A stretch of DNA of 64,000 bases from Pseudomonas sp. WJP1 (GTDB lineage Bacteria > Pseudomonadota > Gammaproteobacteria > Pseudomonadales > Pseudomonadaceae): NCBI RefSeq assembly GCF_028471945.1, contig NZ_CP110128.1, positions 4,390,501-4,454,500 on the forward strand. Direction: 5' to 3'. The notes under the pieces are model-generated. The model was not told the DNA's origin. It was given only the letters and a program-made list of their open reading frames with translations, and made no database searches. Both the position numbers and the translations under genes were made by a program. Position 1 is the stretch's first letter. The number at the start of each line of letters is the position of its first letter. Shown here piece after piece: positions 49,380-58,448 of the stretch.

Positions 49380-50725
49380 CAAACTGCTCCTTGTTGTACG
49401 GATTGGATTTCAGGCAGGCGGCGCAGATCACGCACCATGAACAGGTAACACAGCGCGCCCAGCACGGTGATCGAGGACACGAACGCCAGGGCCCAGACGA
49501 ACGAGCCCGTGGTGGTGACAATCACGCCGATGGTCAGCGGGGTGACGATGCCGGCCGCATTGGCGAACAGGTTGAACACGCCACCGCTCAAACCGAGCAG
49601 GCCTTTGGGGGCGATATCGGACACGATCATCCAGGCCAGTGCGGACATGCCCTGGGCGAAATAGGCCACGCACAGAATGGCGATCACCAGCGCGTCGGAG
49701 TCCACGTAGTTGGCCAGCACGATCACCGATGCGGTCAGGAGTCCTGCAATCACCGGCAATTTGCGCGCGACATTCAGCGAGTAGCCGCGACGCAGCAAGG
49801 CGTCCGACAGCCAGCCACCGGCCAGGGTGCCGAGGGACGCGGCAATGAATGGCAGCACCGCCACCCAACCCACCTTGAGCCAGGGCATGTGCCGCTCGGT
49901 GACCAGGTAGGTCGGGAACCAGGTCAGGAAGAACACGTTCGTCGAGTTGCAGGCAAACTGCCCCAGGCAGATCCCCAGCATGTTGCGATGCTTGAGCAAC
50001 GCGGGTATCTGCGACCAACGAAAGCGCGTGGCCTTCTGCCCGCCATCGACCACCCCGCCGCCGGCGGCAATGTAGTCCAGCTCCGCCTGATTGGCCGTGG
50101 TCGACTCATGGGGCTCGTGGTACTTGCGCCACCACACCAGGCCATAGAGCACACCCAGGATGCCCACGGCCACCAGCAACACACGCCAGCCATAGGCGTG
50201 CAGTACCCAGAACAGCAGTGGCGTGAGGAACGCCAGCCCGACGTACTCGGCGAAGGTATAGATGCCGGTCGCCCGCGCCCGCTCGCTTTGCGGGAACCAG
50301 GTCGCGACCACCCGACTGTTGGTGGGAAAGCACGGTGCCTCGGTGGCGCCCACCAGCAAGCGAAAGCCCAGCAGCGAAAGAAAGCCCTGGGCGAGGCCCT
50401 GCAGGCCGGTGAACACCGACCATAAGGTCAGCGCCAGCCAGTAGGTGAACTTGGTGCCCAAGCGGTCGATCAGGATGCCGCCAGGAATCTGCGCGGCGGC
50501 GTAGGTCCAGGAAAATGCGGAAAAGATCAGCCCCATCATGACCGCGTTCAGGCCCAGGTCGGCACTGATGCTGGGCGCGGCGATGCCCATCACGCTGCGG
50601 TCCAGGTAGTTGATCATGGTGCCGCCGGAAATCAGCGCCAGGATCATGAACCGGGTGCGGGTCCTGACGGTTTGCGCCGCCGGACAGGCGAGCGTTGCCG
50701 CTACGAATCGATTGTCGGTCGTCAT
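49379..50725 (-). CDS. MFS transporter, anion:cation symporter (sugar acid) type
   Basis: A 448-residue transporter of the ACS branch of the major facilitator superfamily, which imports sugar acids such as galactonate or glucarate. Segments: MINYLDRSVMGIAAPSISADLGLN, GGILIDRLGTKFTYWLAL, GATEAPCFPTNSRVVATWFPQSERARATGIY and AWMIVSDIAPKGLLGLSGGVFNLF. Start has an AAGGAAC site. It lies between the amidohydrolase (61-base gap) and the SDR (one-base overlap) and probably brings in the pathway substrate. Confidence 0.93.
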   Translation of the reverse strand: MTTDNRFVAATLACPAAQTVRTRTRFMILALISGGTMINYLDRSVMGIAAPSISADLGLNAVMMGLIFSAFSWTYAAAQIPGGILIDRLGTKFTYWLALTLWSVFTGLQGLAQGFLSLLGFRLLVGATEAPCFPTNSRVVATWFPQSERARATGIYTFAEYVGLAFLTPLLFWVLHAYGWRVLLVAVGILGVLYGLVWWRKYHEPHESTTANQAELDYIAAGGGVVDGGQKATRFRWSQIPALLKHRNMLGICLGQFACNSTNVFFLTWFPTYLVTERHMPWLKVGWVAVLPFIAASLGTLAGGWLSDALLRRGYSLNVARKLPVIAGLLTASVIVLANYVDSDALVIAILCVAYFAQGMSALAWMIVSDIAPKGLLGLSGGVFNLFANAAGIVTPLTIGVIVTTTGSFVWALAFVSSITVLGALCYLFMVRDLRRLPEIQSVQQGAV

Positions 50726-50786
50726 TGTTTTTGTTCCTTGTTGTTATCGGGGGTATTGCGCCAACACAGCCCGCCCGGGGGCGGAT

Positions 50787-51620
50787 TCAACGCTCGCCGA
50801 AGCCGAACAGTCGGCGCGGCGTGTCCCACATCACCTTCCTGCGCACACTGGCATCGGCCATCAACTGCTCGGCCAGCTTGAGCAGCGGCCCGTAGTCCAG
50901 GCGCGATTGTTCGCGAATGAACGGCCAGTCCGAGCCCCACACACAAGCATCCGGGCCAAAGGCCTGAAGCAGTTCACGTACGTATGCACCGGCTTGCTCC
51001 TGAAAATGATCGTGGGCGACGAACTTATGCATGCCGGAAATTTTCACGCAGGCCCGGCCGCTGCCAGCCAGACCCAGTAGTGCCTGGAACCCTGGCTGGC
51101 CCACACCTGCTCGGGCCTCAGGGCGGCCGCAGTGGTCGATGAGCAGCCGCGGCGCAGTAGATTCAATCAAGCCCAGCAGCTCGACCAGTTGGTTGCCCTG
51201 CACCTGGATCTGAGCGAACAGATCCAGCTCGGCCAGCCGGCCGAAGAGACCTGCGACGCCATTCATGCTGGCCAAACCTTCCAGCGCCGGATTGAAGGCG
51301 ACGCCCACCACGCCCTGTTCCTTGAGCGCTGCCAGTTCTTCCAGGCCGATGGCATGCTCGACCACGGCGATGCCCTTGAACCGGCCCTCGCCTTGCGCCA
51401 GCGCATGCAGCAGGCAACGGTTGTCCGTGCGGTAGCCACTGGTTGGCCCCACCAGCAACGCGTGCTGCACGCCATAGGCGTCCATCACCCGACCGAACTG
51501 CTCCAGGGTCGCGACCTCCTGCCCGGAGGGTGCATAGATGGTGTCGGCGCGATAGGGAAACCGCGCGGGGTCGAACAGGTGGTTATGGCAATCGATCTTG
51601 GGTTCGTCGTAGATGCTCAA
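50787..51620 (-). CDS. Amidohydrolase/lactonase (COG3618-like)
   Basis: A 277-residue TIM-barrel metal-dependent hydrolase of the PF04909/COG3618 group, which includes sugar-acid lactonases and galactarolactone isomerase. Metal motif IDCHNHLFDP near the N-terminus, later LLIDHCGRP and the catalytic aspartate in CVWGSDWPF. A TTG start at 51620 is chosen because AGGAG lies five bases before it and the product then starts MSIYDEPKID; a TTG at 51635 is also in frame but lacks such a site. It heads an operon with MFS, SDR and isomerase genes and is divergent from a LysR regulator. Confidence 0.88.
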   Translation of the reverse strand: MSIYDEPKIDCHNHLFDPARFPYRADTIYAPSGQEVATLEQFGRVMDAYGVQHALLVGPTSGYRTDNRCLLHALAQGEGRFKGIAVVEHAIGLEELAALKEQGVVGVAFNPALEGLASMNGVAGLFGRLAELDLFAQIQVQGNQLVELLGLIESTAPRLLIDHCGRPEARAGVGQPGFQALLGLAGSGRACVKISGMHKFVAHDHFQEQAGAYVRELLQAFGPDACVWGSDWPFIREQSRLDYGPLLKLAEQLMADASVRRKVMWDTPRRLFGFGER

Positions 51621-51663
51621 GGCTGCTCCTGCCAAGCGTCACTGCGCTTGCTCACTGAACTTT

Positions 51664-51754
51664 GTTATTGTTTCGCCGCTTTGGGCGATGCGTTGCAGTG
51701 ACGATACGACCAGGCGGTAAATAGCGCTCATACACAGATCGCTCGAACAATAAC
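51664..51754. promoter_or_regulatory. Paired inverted GTTATTGTT sites in the LysR divergent promoter
   Basis: GTTATTGTT at 51664-51672 and AACAATAAC at 51746-51754 are exact reverse complements, with near-identical flanks (TT(T/G)GTTATTGTT(T)CG). One lies 43 bases before the amidohydrolase start and the other 16 bases before the lysR-type start. They may be binding sites that let one regulator control both promoters. Confidence 0.5.
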
Positions 51755-51770
51755 CAAAGGTTAATGACCC

Positions 51771-52724
51771 ATGCCCAACGGCGAAGGCCCCGACGCCACC
51801 TCGATGGTGTTCAAGCTGCGGCACATGGAAGTGTTCCGGGCGGTGATGCTCACCGGCTCGATCAGCGGTGCGGCGAAAATGCTCTACGTGTCGCAGCCGG
51901 CGGTCAGCAAGCTGATCGCCTATATCGAGAGCCGGCTGGTCTACCGCCTGTTCCAGCGCATCAACAATCGCCTGGTGCCCACCGCCGAGGCGCTGACCCT
52001 TTACCGCGAAGTCGAGCGTGTCTACCAGGCCGCGCTGGCGGTCAACGAATGTGCCCGGGCCCTGGCCAGCGGCCCGAACCGCCAGTTGCGCATCTGCTGC
52101 AGTGCATCGCTGTCGACGGTGGTCATCCCGGTCGCCCTGGCCCGGCTCAAGCGGGAAATGCCGTCGCTGAACATCGAATGGCAAACGACCTTGATGGGCG
52201 ACATGCCCAACCAGATCCTCTCGAAGAAAGTCGACCTGGCCATTTCCGCCCTGCCGCTGATCCACGACCACCTTCACTCACTGGCCTTCATGCGCGCACG
52301 CATGGTCTGCGTGATGCCGGCTGATCACCCCTTGGCCGACAGCGCTTCATTGTCACTGCACGAGTTGGTCGACCAGCCGTTGCTGCTGTTTCGCCCCGAC
52401 ATGCCCTTTGGCCGATTGCTGGCCGAGGAGATCGAACGCCAGGGCCTGAACCTGCACTCGATGCTCAACTTCACCAATGCCAACGAAGCAGTGGCCCTGG
52501 TCAAGCAAGGCATGGGCCTGACCATCATCGATGAGTTCGTGGCCCAGGACAGCGGCCTGGTCGTGGTACCGCTGGTTGAGGCGATTCACTTCGACATCAG
52601 TTTCGTCTACTCGCGGTTCGAGCCGCTGTCCCAGTCTGCCGCGCAGCTCATGCAGGTGCTGCATGGCCAGGCGGTCAAACTGGGGCGGGTGATCCCCGGG
52701 GTCGAGTTGCCGAGCTTCGACTGA
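51771..52724 (+). CDS. LysR-family transcriptional regulator
   Basis: A 317-residue LysR regulator. N-terminal helix-turn-helix (LRHMEVFRAVMLTGSISGAAKMLYVSQPAVSKLIAYIE) and a periplasmic-binding-like effector domain (LRICCSASLSTVVIPVALARLKREMPSLNI, GMGLTIIDEFVAQ). It is divergent from the amidohydrolase-MFS-SDR-isomerase operon and probably activates it in response to the substrate or an intermediate. Confidence 0.94.
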   Translation: MPNGEGPDATSMVFKLRHMEVFRAVMLTGSISGAAKMLYVSQPAVSKLIAYIESRLVYRLFQRINNRLVPTAEALTLYREVERVYQAALAVNECARALASGPNRQLRICCSASLSTVVIPVALARLKREMPSLNIEWQTTLMGDMPNQILSKKVDLAISALPLIHDHLHSLAFMRARMVCVMPADHPLADSASLSLHELVDQPLLLFRPDMPFGRLLAEEIERQGLNLHSMLNFTNANEAVALVKQGMGLTIIDEFVAQDSGLVVVPLVEAIHFDISFVYSRFEPLSQSAAQLMQVLHGQAVKLGRVIPGVELPSFD

Positions 52725-52904
52725 TCAGCGCAGGCCCGCTTGAAGCGCTTGGCGCGCAGACATCGGCGGTCGCAATTTCACGGCAGGCTCGCCCCTGCCG
52801 ATGAGCCTGTTCCTGGCAAAATAGCCAAATCGTGATGTGTTCCCTTCGTTCTTTCATACGTCGCAGACTTCACTGCCCGTTTTCCCCTGTCTGGAGTTTT
52901 CTCA

Positions 52905-55031
52905 ATGCCCTCGCCCCAATCCCTGTCCGCCGCGTTGCTGGGCCTGGCCCTTGTTTGTCCGGCGATGGCCGAGGCCCAGGGCCTGGAGTTGGGGCAAGTG
53001 CTGATCGGGGCCGAGGAGCAGAGTGACGAAGACCAGGGGATCGAGGACGCCAAGGCGCGGCTCGACCAGGTGCCTGGCGGCACCAACGTGGTCGACATGC
53101 GCCGCCCCCTGCAGGGCCGGGTGGCGAGCAATCAGGATGTGCTGGCTTATCAGCCAGGCATCTATGCCCAGTCGGCGGGCAACGAAGGGGTGAAGATCTC
53201 GATCCGCGGATCGGGCATCAACCGTGCGCCGGGCGCCCATGCCTCGGGCCTGTACGCCATGCTCGACGGCCTGCCGCTGACCGGCCCCGGCGGCACGCCC
53301 TATGAGCTGCTGGAGCCGCTATGGCTTGACCATGTGGAAGTGCTGCGCGGCGCCAACGGTTTCGACCGCGGTGCCCTGGCCTTGGGCGGGGCCATCGACT
53401 ACGTCAGCCATACCGGCTACACCGCACCGCGCTTGCAGATGCGCTATGCCACGGGCAGCCACGGTTATCAGCAACGCCAGGTCAGCTCCGGGCAGGTGCT
53501 GGGCGACTTCGACTACTACCTGGCCCTGACCGACGCACGCGCCGACGGCTATCAGGATCACACCGCCAGCGAGAGCCAGGGCGTCATCGCCAACTTCGGC
53601 TATCGCTTCAACCCGAACCTGGAAACGCGCTTCTATCTGCGCTACCGCCAGACCGACAACGACCTCGCCGGCCGGGTCACCAAGCACTCCATCGAGCACG
53701 ACCCGCGCGCGGCCAACCCCGCCTACGTGGCGCGCGACGATCGCCGTGAACAGCCGGGCAGCACCTTCATCGGCAACAAGACCACCTGGTTCATCGATGA
53801 CGACTCGAGCATCCAGGCCGGCCTTGCCTACCATGACTACCCCATGGACTTGCGCGAGGGGCCCAACCGCCTGAAAGTCGCGTACACGGATGTCAGCGGC
53901 ACCCTCGACTACAAGCGTCGCGACACGCTCTGGGGCCTGCAGAGCCAGAGCACCCTGGGCCTGCGCGTGACCAAGCACCTGCCCAACGCCGGCGCCAGCG
54001 AGCAGGTGCGCATCCCCACCGGCAACACGGCCGGTTATGCGCCGGGCACACCCATGCGCAATTTCACCTACCAGGGTTCGGACAGCGTCCTGCATGTGGG
54101 CAATGACCTGGAGATCGCCGACGACCTGTGGCTGACCACGGGCCTCGCCGCTATCTACACTCGCAGGGAAAGCGCGGTGACTTACCCGCAAGGCGGTGGC
54201 AAGACCAGCCAGGGCGACTGGGACTATGCCCCGCGCCTTGGCCTGCGCTACCAACTGACACCCGACCTGCAACTGTTCGGCAACCTCAGCCGCTCGGTCG
54301 AGGCGCCGCACCCCTGGTCGCTGATCTACAGCTCCAACATTCGATTCCCGGCCGGCAGCGGCCCCGCCACCGGCACCCAGCGTGACCCAATCGAGCTGCA
54401 GAACCAGACCGCGACCACCCTGGAGCTCGGCGGTCGCGGCGACAGCGCGATGGGCCAATGGAGCCTGGCCTGGTACTACGCCCAGGTACGCCACGAATTG
54501 CTTTCGGTGTTGCCGGATGCCAACGCCACCACGCCCTACGAGCTCAATGCCAGCCCTACCGTGCACCAGGGCGTGGAAGCCAGCCTGCAGAGCAATCTGT
54601 GGTCCGGCGCCGATGGCGGTCAACTGAGCCTGCGCCAGAGCTATACCTTCAGTGACTTCCACTACCAGGACGACGAGCGCTTCGGCGACAACCGCCTGCC
54701 GGGCCTGCCGATGCACTACTACCAGGGCGAACTGCGCTACGACTGGCCCCAGGGCTTCTTCGCCGCGCTCAACACGCAATGGGTGTCCAAGGTGGCGGTC
54801 GATTACGCCAACAGCTACTACGCCGATCCTTACGCGCTGTTCGGCGCGACCCTGGGCTACAACGCACCCAAGGGTGACTGGCAGACGTGGGTGGACATGC
54901 GCAACCTGACCGACAAGCACTACGCCGCCACCGTCACACCAGGCTACGACGACAAAGGGCTGGACGCGGCGCGGTCGACGCCGGGTGAAGGTATGGGAGT
55001 GTATGTCGGGGTGTCGTGGAGTCTGCTGTGA
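52905..55031 (+). CDS. TonB-dependent outer-membrane receptor
   Basis: A 708-residue receptor. Signal peptide at 1-25 (LSAALLGLALVCPAMAEAQG), plug domain at about 45-165 (VASNQDVLAYQPGIYAQSAG, VKISIRGSGINRAPG, LDHVEVLRGANGFDRGALALGGAIDYV) and a 22-strand beta-barrel ending in VGVSWSLL, a hydrophobic-terminated last strand as required for assembly. A CTGGAG ribosome site lies eleven bases upstream. No convincing Fur box was seen in the 180 bases before it, so it may transport a carbohydrate or other non-iron ligand; its position beside the sugar operon fits but does not prove this. Confidence 0.93.
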   Translation: MPSPQSLSAALLGLALVCPAMAEAQGLELGQVLIGAEEQSDEDQGIEDAKARLDQVPGGTNVVDMRRPLQGRVASNQDVLAYQPGIYAQSAGNEGVKISIRGSGINRAPGAHASGLYAMLDGLPLTGPGGTPYELLEPLWLDHVEVLRGANGFDRGALALGGAIDYVSHTGYTAPRLQMRYATGSHGYQQRQVSSGQVLGDFDYYLALTDARADGYQDHTASESQGVIANFGYRFNPNLETRFYLRYRQTDNDLAGRVTKHSIEHDPRAANPAYVARDDRREQPGSTFIGNKTTWFIDDDSSIQAGLAYHDYPMDLREGPNRLKVAYTDVSGTLDYKRRDTLWGLQSQSTLGLRVTKHLPNAGASEQVRIPTGNTAGYAPGTPMRNFTYQGSDSVLHVGNDLEIADDLWLTTGLAAIYTRRESAVTYPQGGGKTSQGDWDYAPRLGLRYQLTPDLQLFGNLSRSVEAPHPWSLIYSSNIRFPAGSGPATGTQRDPIELQNQTATTLELGGRGDSAMGQWSLAWYYAQVRHELLSVLPDANATTPYELNASPTVHQGVEASLQSNLWSGADGGQLSLRQSYTFSDFHYQDDERFGDNRLPGLPMHYYQGELRYDWPQGFFAALNTQWVSKVAVDYANSYYADPYALFGATLGYNAPKGDWQTWVDMRNLTDKHYAATVTPGYDDKGLDAARSTPGEGMGVYVGVSWSLL

Positions 55032-55074
55032 GGTTCTGGTGTGCAGCAGAGGTTCCACGCCCTGCACAAATATC

Positions 55075-55160
55075 GTAGGAGCCAGGCTTGCCGGCGAAGA
55101 GGCCTGAAAGGTCAACGCAACATCCGAGGACGCCTTCGCCGGCAAGCCGGGCTCCTACAG
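55075..55160. repeat. REPIN, CCGGC-type
   Basis: Inverted pair GTAGGAGCCAGGCTTGCC / GGCAAGCCGGGCTCCTAC between the convergent TonB receptor and GntR genes; it may act as a transcript-end hairpin for both. Confidence 0.92.
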
Positions 55161-55189
55161 GTCAGCGGCGATGCCCGGCGCGCGCGGTG

Positions 55190-55975
55190 CTACGAGGTTC
55201 TCGCCCCCGGATTCTGCCAGAACGCGGGATCGGCACTCTTGAGCCGCTCGACCGCATTATTGATGTGGTTAAGGGCAGCATGGCGCGCGCCTTCAGGGTC
55301 ACGTGCGGCGATGGCTTCGTACACGGCGGAGTGTTCGACATGCACCGTCCTGGCCAGGTCATGGCGGCGTTCCTCGTTGGAGCGGGTGATGCGGATCGCT
55401 TCCTTGATGTACTGCGCGATGAACTCGTGCAGTGACGGGTACAGCGGATTGCCCGTTGCCCTGGAAATGGAGTGATGGAACGCCAGGTCTTCCTCGACGC
55501 CATCGCGCCCCGCCTGCTCGGCGGCATCGATGGCCTTGAGCGCCTGGTGGATGGCCTCCAGTTGCGCCGGCGAGTGCCGCTGCGCCGCCAGTGCCGCCGC
55601 CTCCCCTTCGATACCGCGGCGCAGTTCGGTGACCCGCAACACCGCCTCGATCGAGCCGCTGACATCCAGGTCGATGGTGAACGCCTTGATGTGCGCGCCT
55701 TCGCTGACGACGGTGCCGCTGCCTTGACGGACCTCGACCAAACCGGCTGATTTAAGGCGCGAGATTGCCTCGCGGATGACCGTCCTGCTCACCCCGAAAC
55801 GCTCCGAGAGCACGGGCTCGGTGGGCAGGCGCGCGCCCGGCAGCACTTCACCATTGGCGATGTAGGCCTTCAGGGCCGCCGTCACCTGATCGGACAACGT
55901 GCCCTTGGCGGAGTCCTTCAAAACGGCCAGCGCCTCGGCGGAACAGGGGGATTTGTCAGGAGTGGGCATAGGCAT
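55190..55975 (-). CDS. GntR-family (FadR/FCD) regulator
   Basis: A 261-residue regulator. Winged helix at about 25-95 (LPGARLPTEPVLSERFGVSRTVIREAISRLKSAGLVEVRQGSGTVV) and an all-helical FCD effector domain (ELRRGIEGEAAALAAQR, EEDLAFHHSISRATGNP, EHSAVYEAIAARDPEGARHAALNHI). The start is most likely the ATG at 55975; a TTG lies four codons upstream. It is divergent from the erythronate operon, and a 17-bp palindrome with GT-ATG-AC centre (56044-56060) lies between, so it is the likely repressor of that operon. Confidence 0.92.
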   Translation of the reverse strand: MPMPTPDKSPCSAEALAVLKDSAKGTLSDQVTAALKAYIANGEVLPGARLPTEPVLSERFGVSRTVIREAISRLKSAGLVEVRQGSGTVVSEGAHIKAFTIDLDVSGSIEAVLRVTELRRGIEGEAAALAAQRHSPAQLEAIHQALKAIDAAEQAGRDGVEEDLAFHHSISRATGNPLYPSLHEFIAQYIKEAIRITRSNEERRHDLARTVHVEHSAVYEAIAARDPEGARHAALNHINNAVERLKSADPAFWQNPGARTS

Positions 55976-56043
55976 CTCTGGGCTCAAATCGGTGAACGGT
56001 ACTGCATTTTAGACCCGTCGTCCTCTTTGGATTCTGCGCCTTG

Positions 56044-56060
56044 AATTCGTATGACGTATT
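56044..56060. promoter_or_regulatory. FCD-type GntR operator
   Basis: AATTCGT-ATG-ACGTATT, an inverted repeat with six of seven arm positions matching and the GT-N3-AC core characteristic of FadR-group regulators. It lies 69 bases from the GntR gene and 78 bases from the transporter gene start. Confidence 0.7.
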
Positions 56061-56137
56061 ATGATAAAAAACCGATCTTCATGTAAGTCCGATAAAAACA
56101 ACGTCACCCACTACAAAAATAAGGATGGGGGAAACAC

Positions 56138-57448
56138 ATGACTGAATCAGTGATTCAAACCGGTGCCATCGCGCCCGCCGATCGCTTCGAGGACCTTGCG
56201 TATCGCAAAGCCGCGTGGCGTATCCTGCCGTTGTTGCTGCTGTGCTACCTCGTCGCCTATCTGGATCGGGTGAACGTGGGTTTCGCCAAATTGCAGATGT
56301 CCGACGATCTGCAGTTTTCCGAAGCCGTCTACGGCCTTGGCGCAGGGATTTTCTTCATTGCCTACTTCCTCGTGGAAATTCCCAGCAACCTGATCCTGCA
56401 TCGCGTCGGTGCGCGGTTGTGGATCGCGCGCATCATGATCACCTGGGGCATCATCTCCTCGGCCATGGCGCTGGTCAGTACGCCGATGTCCTTCTACATC
56501 ATGCGTTTCCTGCTGGGCATCGCCGAAGCCGGGTTCTACCCGGGCGTCATCCTCTACCTGTCCTACTGGTTCCCGACCCATCGCCGCGGCAAGATGTACG
56601 CCCTGTTCGCCACGGCCGTGCCACTCTCGGGTCTGATCGGTGCGCCCCTGTCCGGCTGGATCATGAGCGCCTTCAACGGTGACCATGGGTTTGCCGGCTG
56701 GCAATGGCTGTTCTTTCTCGAAGGGCTGCCTTCGATCGCCGTCGGCATCCTGGTGATCTTCTGCCTCAGCGACCGCATCTCCAGTGCCGGCTGGCTCACC
56801 CGGGAAGAGAAAACCCTGCTGCAGACGCGCATCGACGCGGAATCCGCCGGCCACCAGAAACACAGCCTGAAAGAAGTGTTCCTGCAGCCGCGCATCTGGC
56901 TGCTGACGGCCATCTATTTCTGCATGATCGCCGGCTTCTATACCGTGGGCTTCTGGTTGCCGACGCTGATCCGCCAGGCCGGCGTCAGCGATGTGTTGCA
57001 GGTCGGCATGCTCACCGCCATCCCTTATGCCGCCGCCGCAATGACCATGATCCTGGTGTCGCGCAGCGCCGACCGGCTGCGCGAGCGTCGCTGGCACCTG
57101 GCACTGACCGCAGTGCTGGGCGGTATCGGGCTGTTCATCTCCGCCACCTGGAGCGACAACTTCACCATTTCGATGATCGGCCTGACCCTGGGCTCCATGG
57201 GCGCCATGAGCACCCTGCCGCTGTTCTGGAGCCTGCCAACGGCCTTCCTCGGCGGCACCGCCGCGGCAGCCGGCATCGCCCTGATCAACTCCTGGGGCAA
57301 CCTGGCGGGCTTCGTCTCGCCGTACCTGATGGGCTTCCTCAAGGACACCACCCACAGCACCACGATCGGCATGTATGTGATGGCGAGCGCGTTGTTCCTC
57401 GGCGCCCTGCTGGTCTTCAAAATTCCCGGAAAACTCGTCAACCGCTGA
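56138..57448 (+). CDS. MFS transporter, probable erythronate/tetronate uptake
   Basis: A 436-residue ACS-branch MFS permease. Typical segments: LCYLVAYLDRVNVGFAKLQM, FFIAYFLVEIPSNLILHRVGAR, GIAEAGFYPGVILYLSYWFPTHRRGKM and an SSRP-like tail of FYTVGFWLPTLIRQAGV. It heads the denD-otnK-otnC operon and so should import the four-carbon acid sugar. A long open frame runs antisense through it and the next two genes but lacks coding features. Confidence 0.93.
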   Translation: MTESVIQTGAIAPADRFEDLAYRKAAWRILPLLLLCYLVAYLDRVNVGFAKLQMSDDLQFSEAVYGLGAGIFFIAYFLVEIPSNLILHRVGARLWIARIMITWGIISSAMALVSTPMSFYIMRFLLGIAEAGFYPGVILYLSYWFPTHRRGKMYALFATAVPLSGLIGAPLSGWIMSAFNGDHGFAGWQWLFFLEGLPSIAVGILVIFCLSDRISSAGWLTREEKTLLQTRIDAESAGHQKHSLKEVFLQPRIWLLTAIYFCMIAGFYTVGFWLPTLIRQAGVSDVLQVGMLTAIPYAAAAMTMILVSRSADRLRERRWHLALTAVLGGIGLFISATWSDNFTISMIGLTLGSMGAMSTLPLFWSLPTAFLGGTAAAAGIALINSWGNLAGFVSPYLMGFLKDTTHSTTIGMYVMASALFLGALLVFKIPGKLVNR

Positions 57449-57463
57449 CGTTTGGAGCAACTC

Positions 57464-58438
57464 ATGAAAATTCTCGTGACCGGTGCAGCCGGCTTCCTTG
57501 GCCGCCGTCTGATCGAAGCCCTGCTGCTGCGCGGCTCGCTCACCGACCGTGCAGGCCAGTCCCAGCCCATCGGGCAAATCGTCGCCTTCGACATGGTCGC
57601 GCTCGAGGGCATCGATGATCCGCGGGTAACGGTGGTGTGTGGCGATATCGCCAACCCTGAAGTGCTGGACAGCCTGATCGACGCCAGCACCGACAGCATC
57701 TTCCACTTGGCCGCGGTGGTTTCCAGCCAGGCGGAGGCCGACTTCGAACTGGGCATGCGCATCAACTTCACCGCGACCCAGAACATGCTCGAACGCATTC
57801 GCCAGCTCGGCACCTGCCCGAAATGGGTGATGACCAGCTCCGTCGCGGTATTCGGTGGGCAACTGCCGGAACGCGTGCGTGATGATCAGGTGTGGGCACC
57901 GCAGAGTTCCTATGGCACGCAAAAGGCCATGAACGACCTGCTGCTCGCCGACTACAGCCGGCGCGGTTTTGTGGATGGTCGCAGCCTGCGCATGCCGACC
58001 ATCGTGGTGCGCCCGGGCAAACCCAACCTGGCCGCTTCCAGCTTTGCCAGCGGGATCATCCGCGAACCGCTCAACGGCCAGCCAAGCGTGTGCCCAGTGC
58101 CGCTCGATACGCGGCTCTGGCTGATGTCGCCAGCGCAGGCGATCGCCAACCTGATCCATGGTCATGAACTGGCCGGCGAGCAGATGACCGAGGGTCGGGT
58201 GATCAACATGCCAGGCCTGTCGATTACCGTCGAACAGATGATCGATGCCCTGCGCCAGGTCGCCGGTGAACACGTGGCCGCGCGGATCAGCCTGGAGCGC
58301 AATCCGGCGATCGAGCGCATCGTCGGTTCGTGGCCAGGGTCCTTTTGCGCCACCTACTCCCGGGACCTGGGATTCACCGCGGATGAGGATTTCCGCGCCG
58401 TGATCAAGCAGTACATGACTGATTATCTGCCCGGATGA
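57464..58438 (+). CDS. denD: D-erythronate dehydrogenase
   Basis: A 324-residue NAD-dependent epimerase/dehydratase-fold protein: KILVTGAAGFLGRRLIEALL at the N-terminus, DSIFHLAAVVSSQAEADFELGM, MTSSVAVFGG and the catalytic YGTQKAMNDLLL (Tyr and Lys). In characterised clusters DenD oxidises D-erythronate to 2-oxo-tetronate, and the neighbours otnK, otnC and otnI are exactly those that finish the route, which supports the assignment over a general epimerase. The ATG at 57464 has a TTTGGAG site. Confidence 0.9.
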   Translation: MKILVTGAAGFLGRRLIEALLLRGSLTDRAGQSQPIGQIVAFDMVALEGIDDPRVTVVCGDIANPEVLDSLIDASTDSIFHLAAVVSSQAEADFELGMRINFTATQNMLERIRQLGTCPKWVMTSSVAVFGGQLPERVRDDQVWAPQSSYGTQKAMNDLLLADYSRRGFVDGRSLRMPTIVVRPGKPNLAASSFASGIIREPLNGQPSVCPVPLDTRLWLMSPAQAIANLIHGHELAGEQMTEGRVINMPGLSITVEQMIDALRQVAGEHVAARISLERNPAIERIVGSWPGSFCATYSRDLGFTADEDFRAVIKQYMTDYLPG

Positions 58439-58448
58439 GGAGCCCGAC

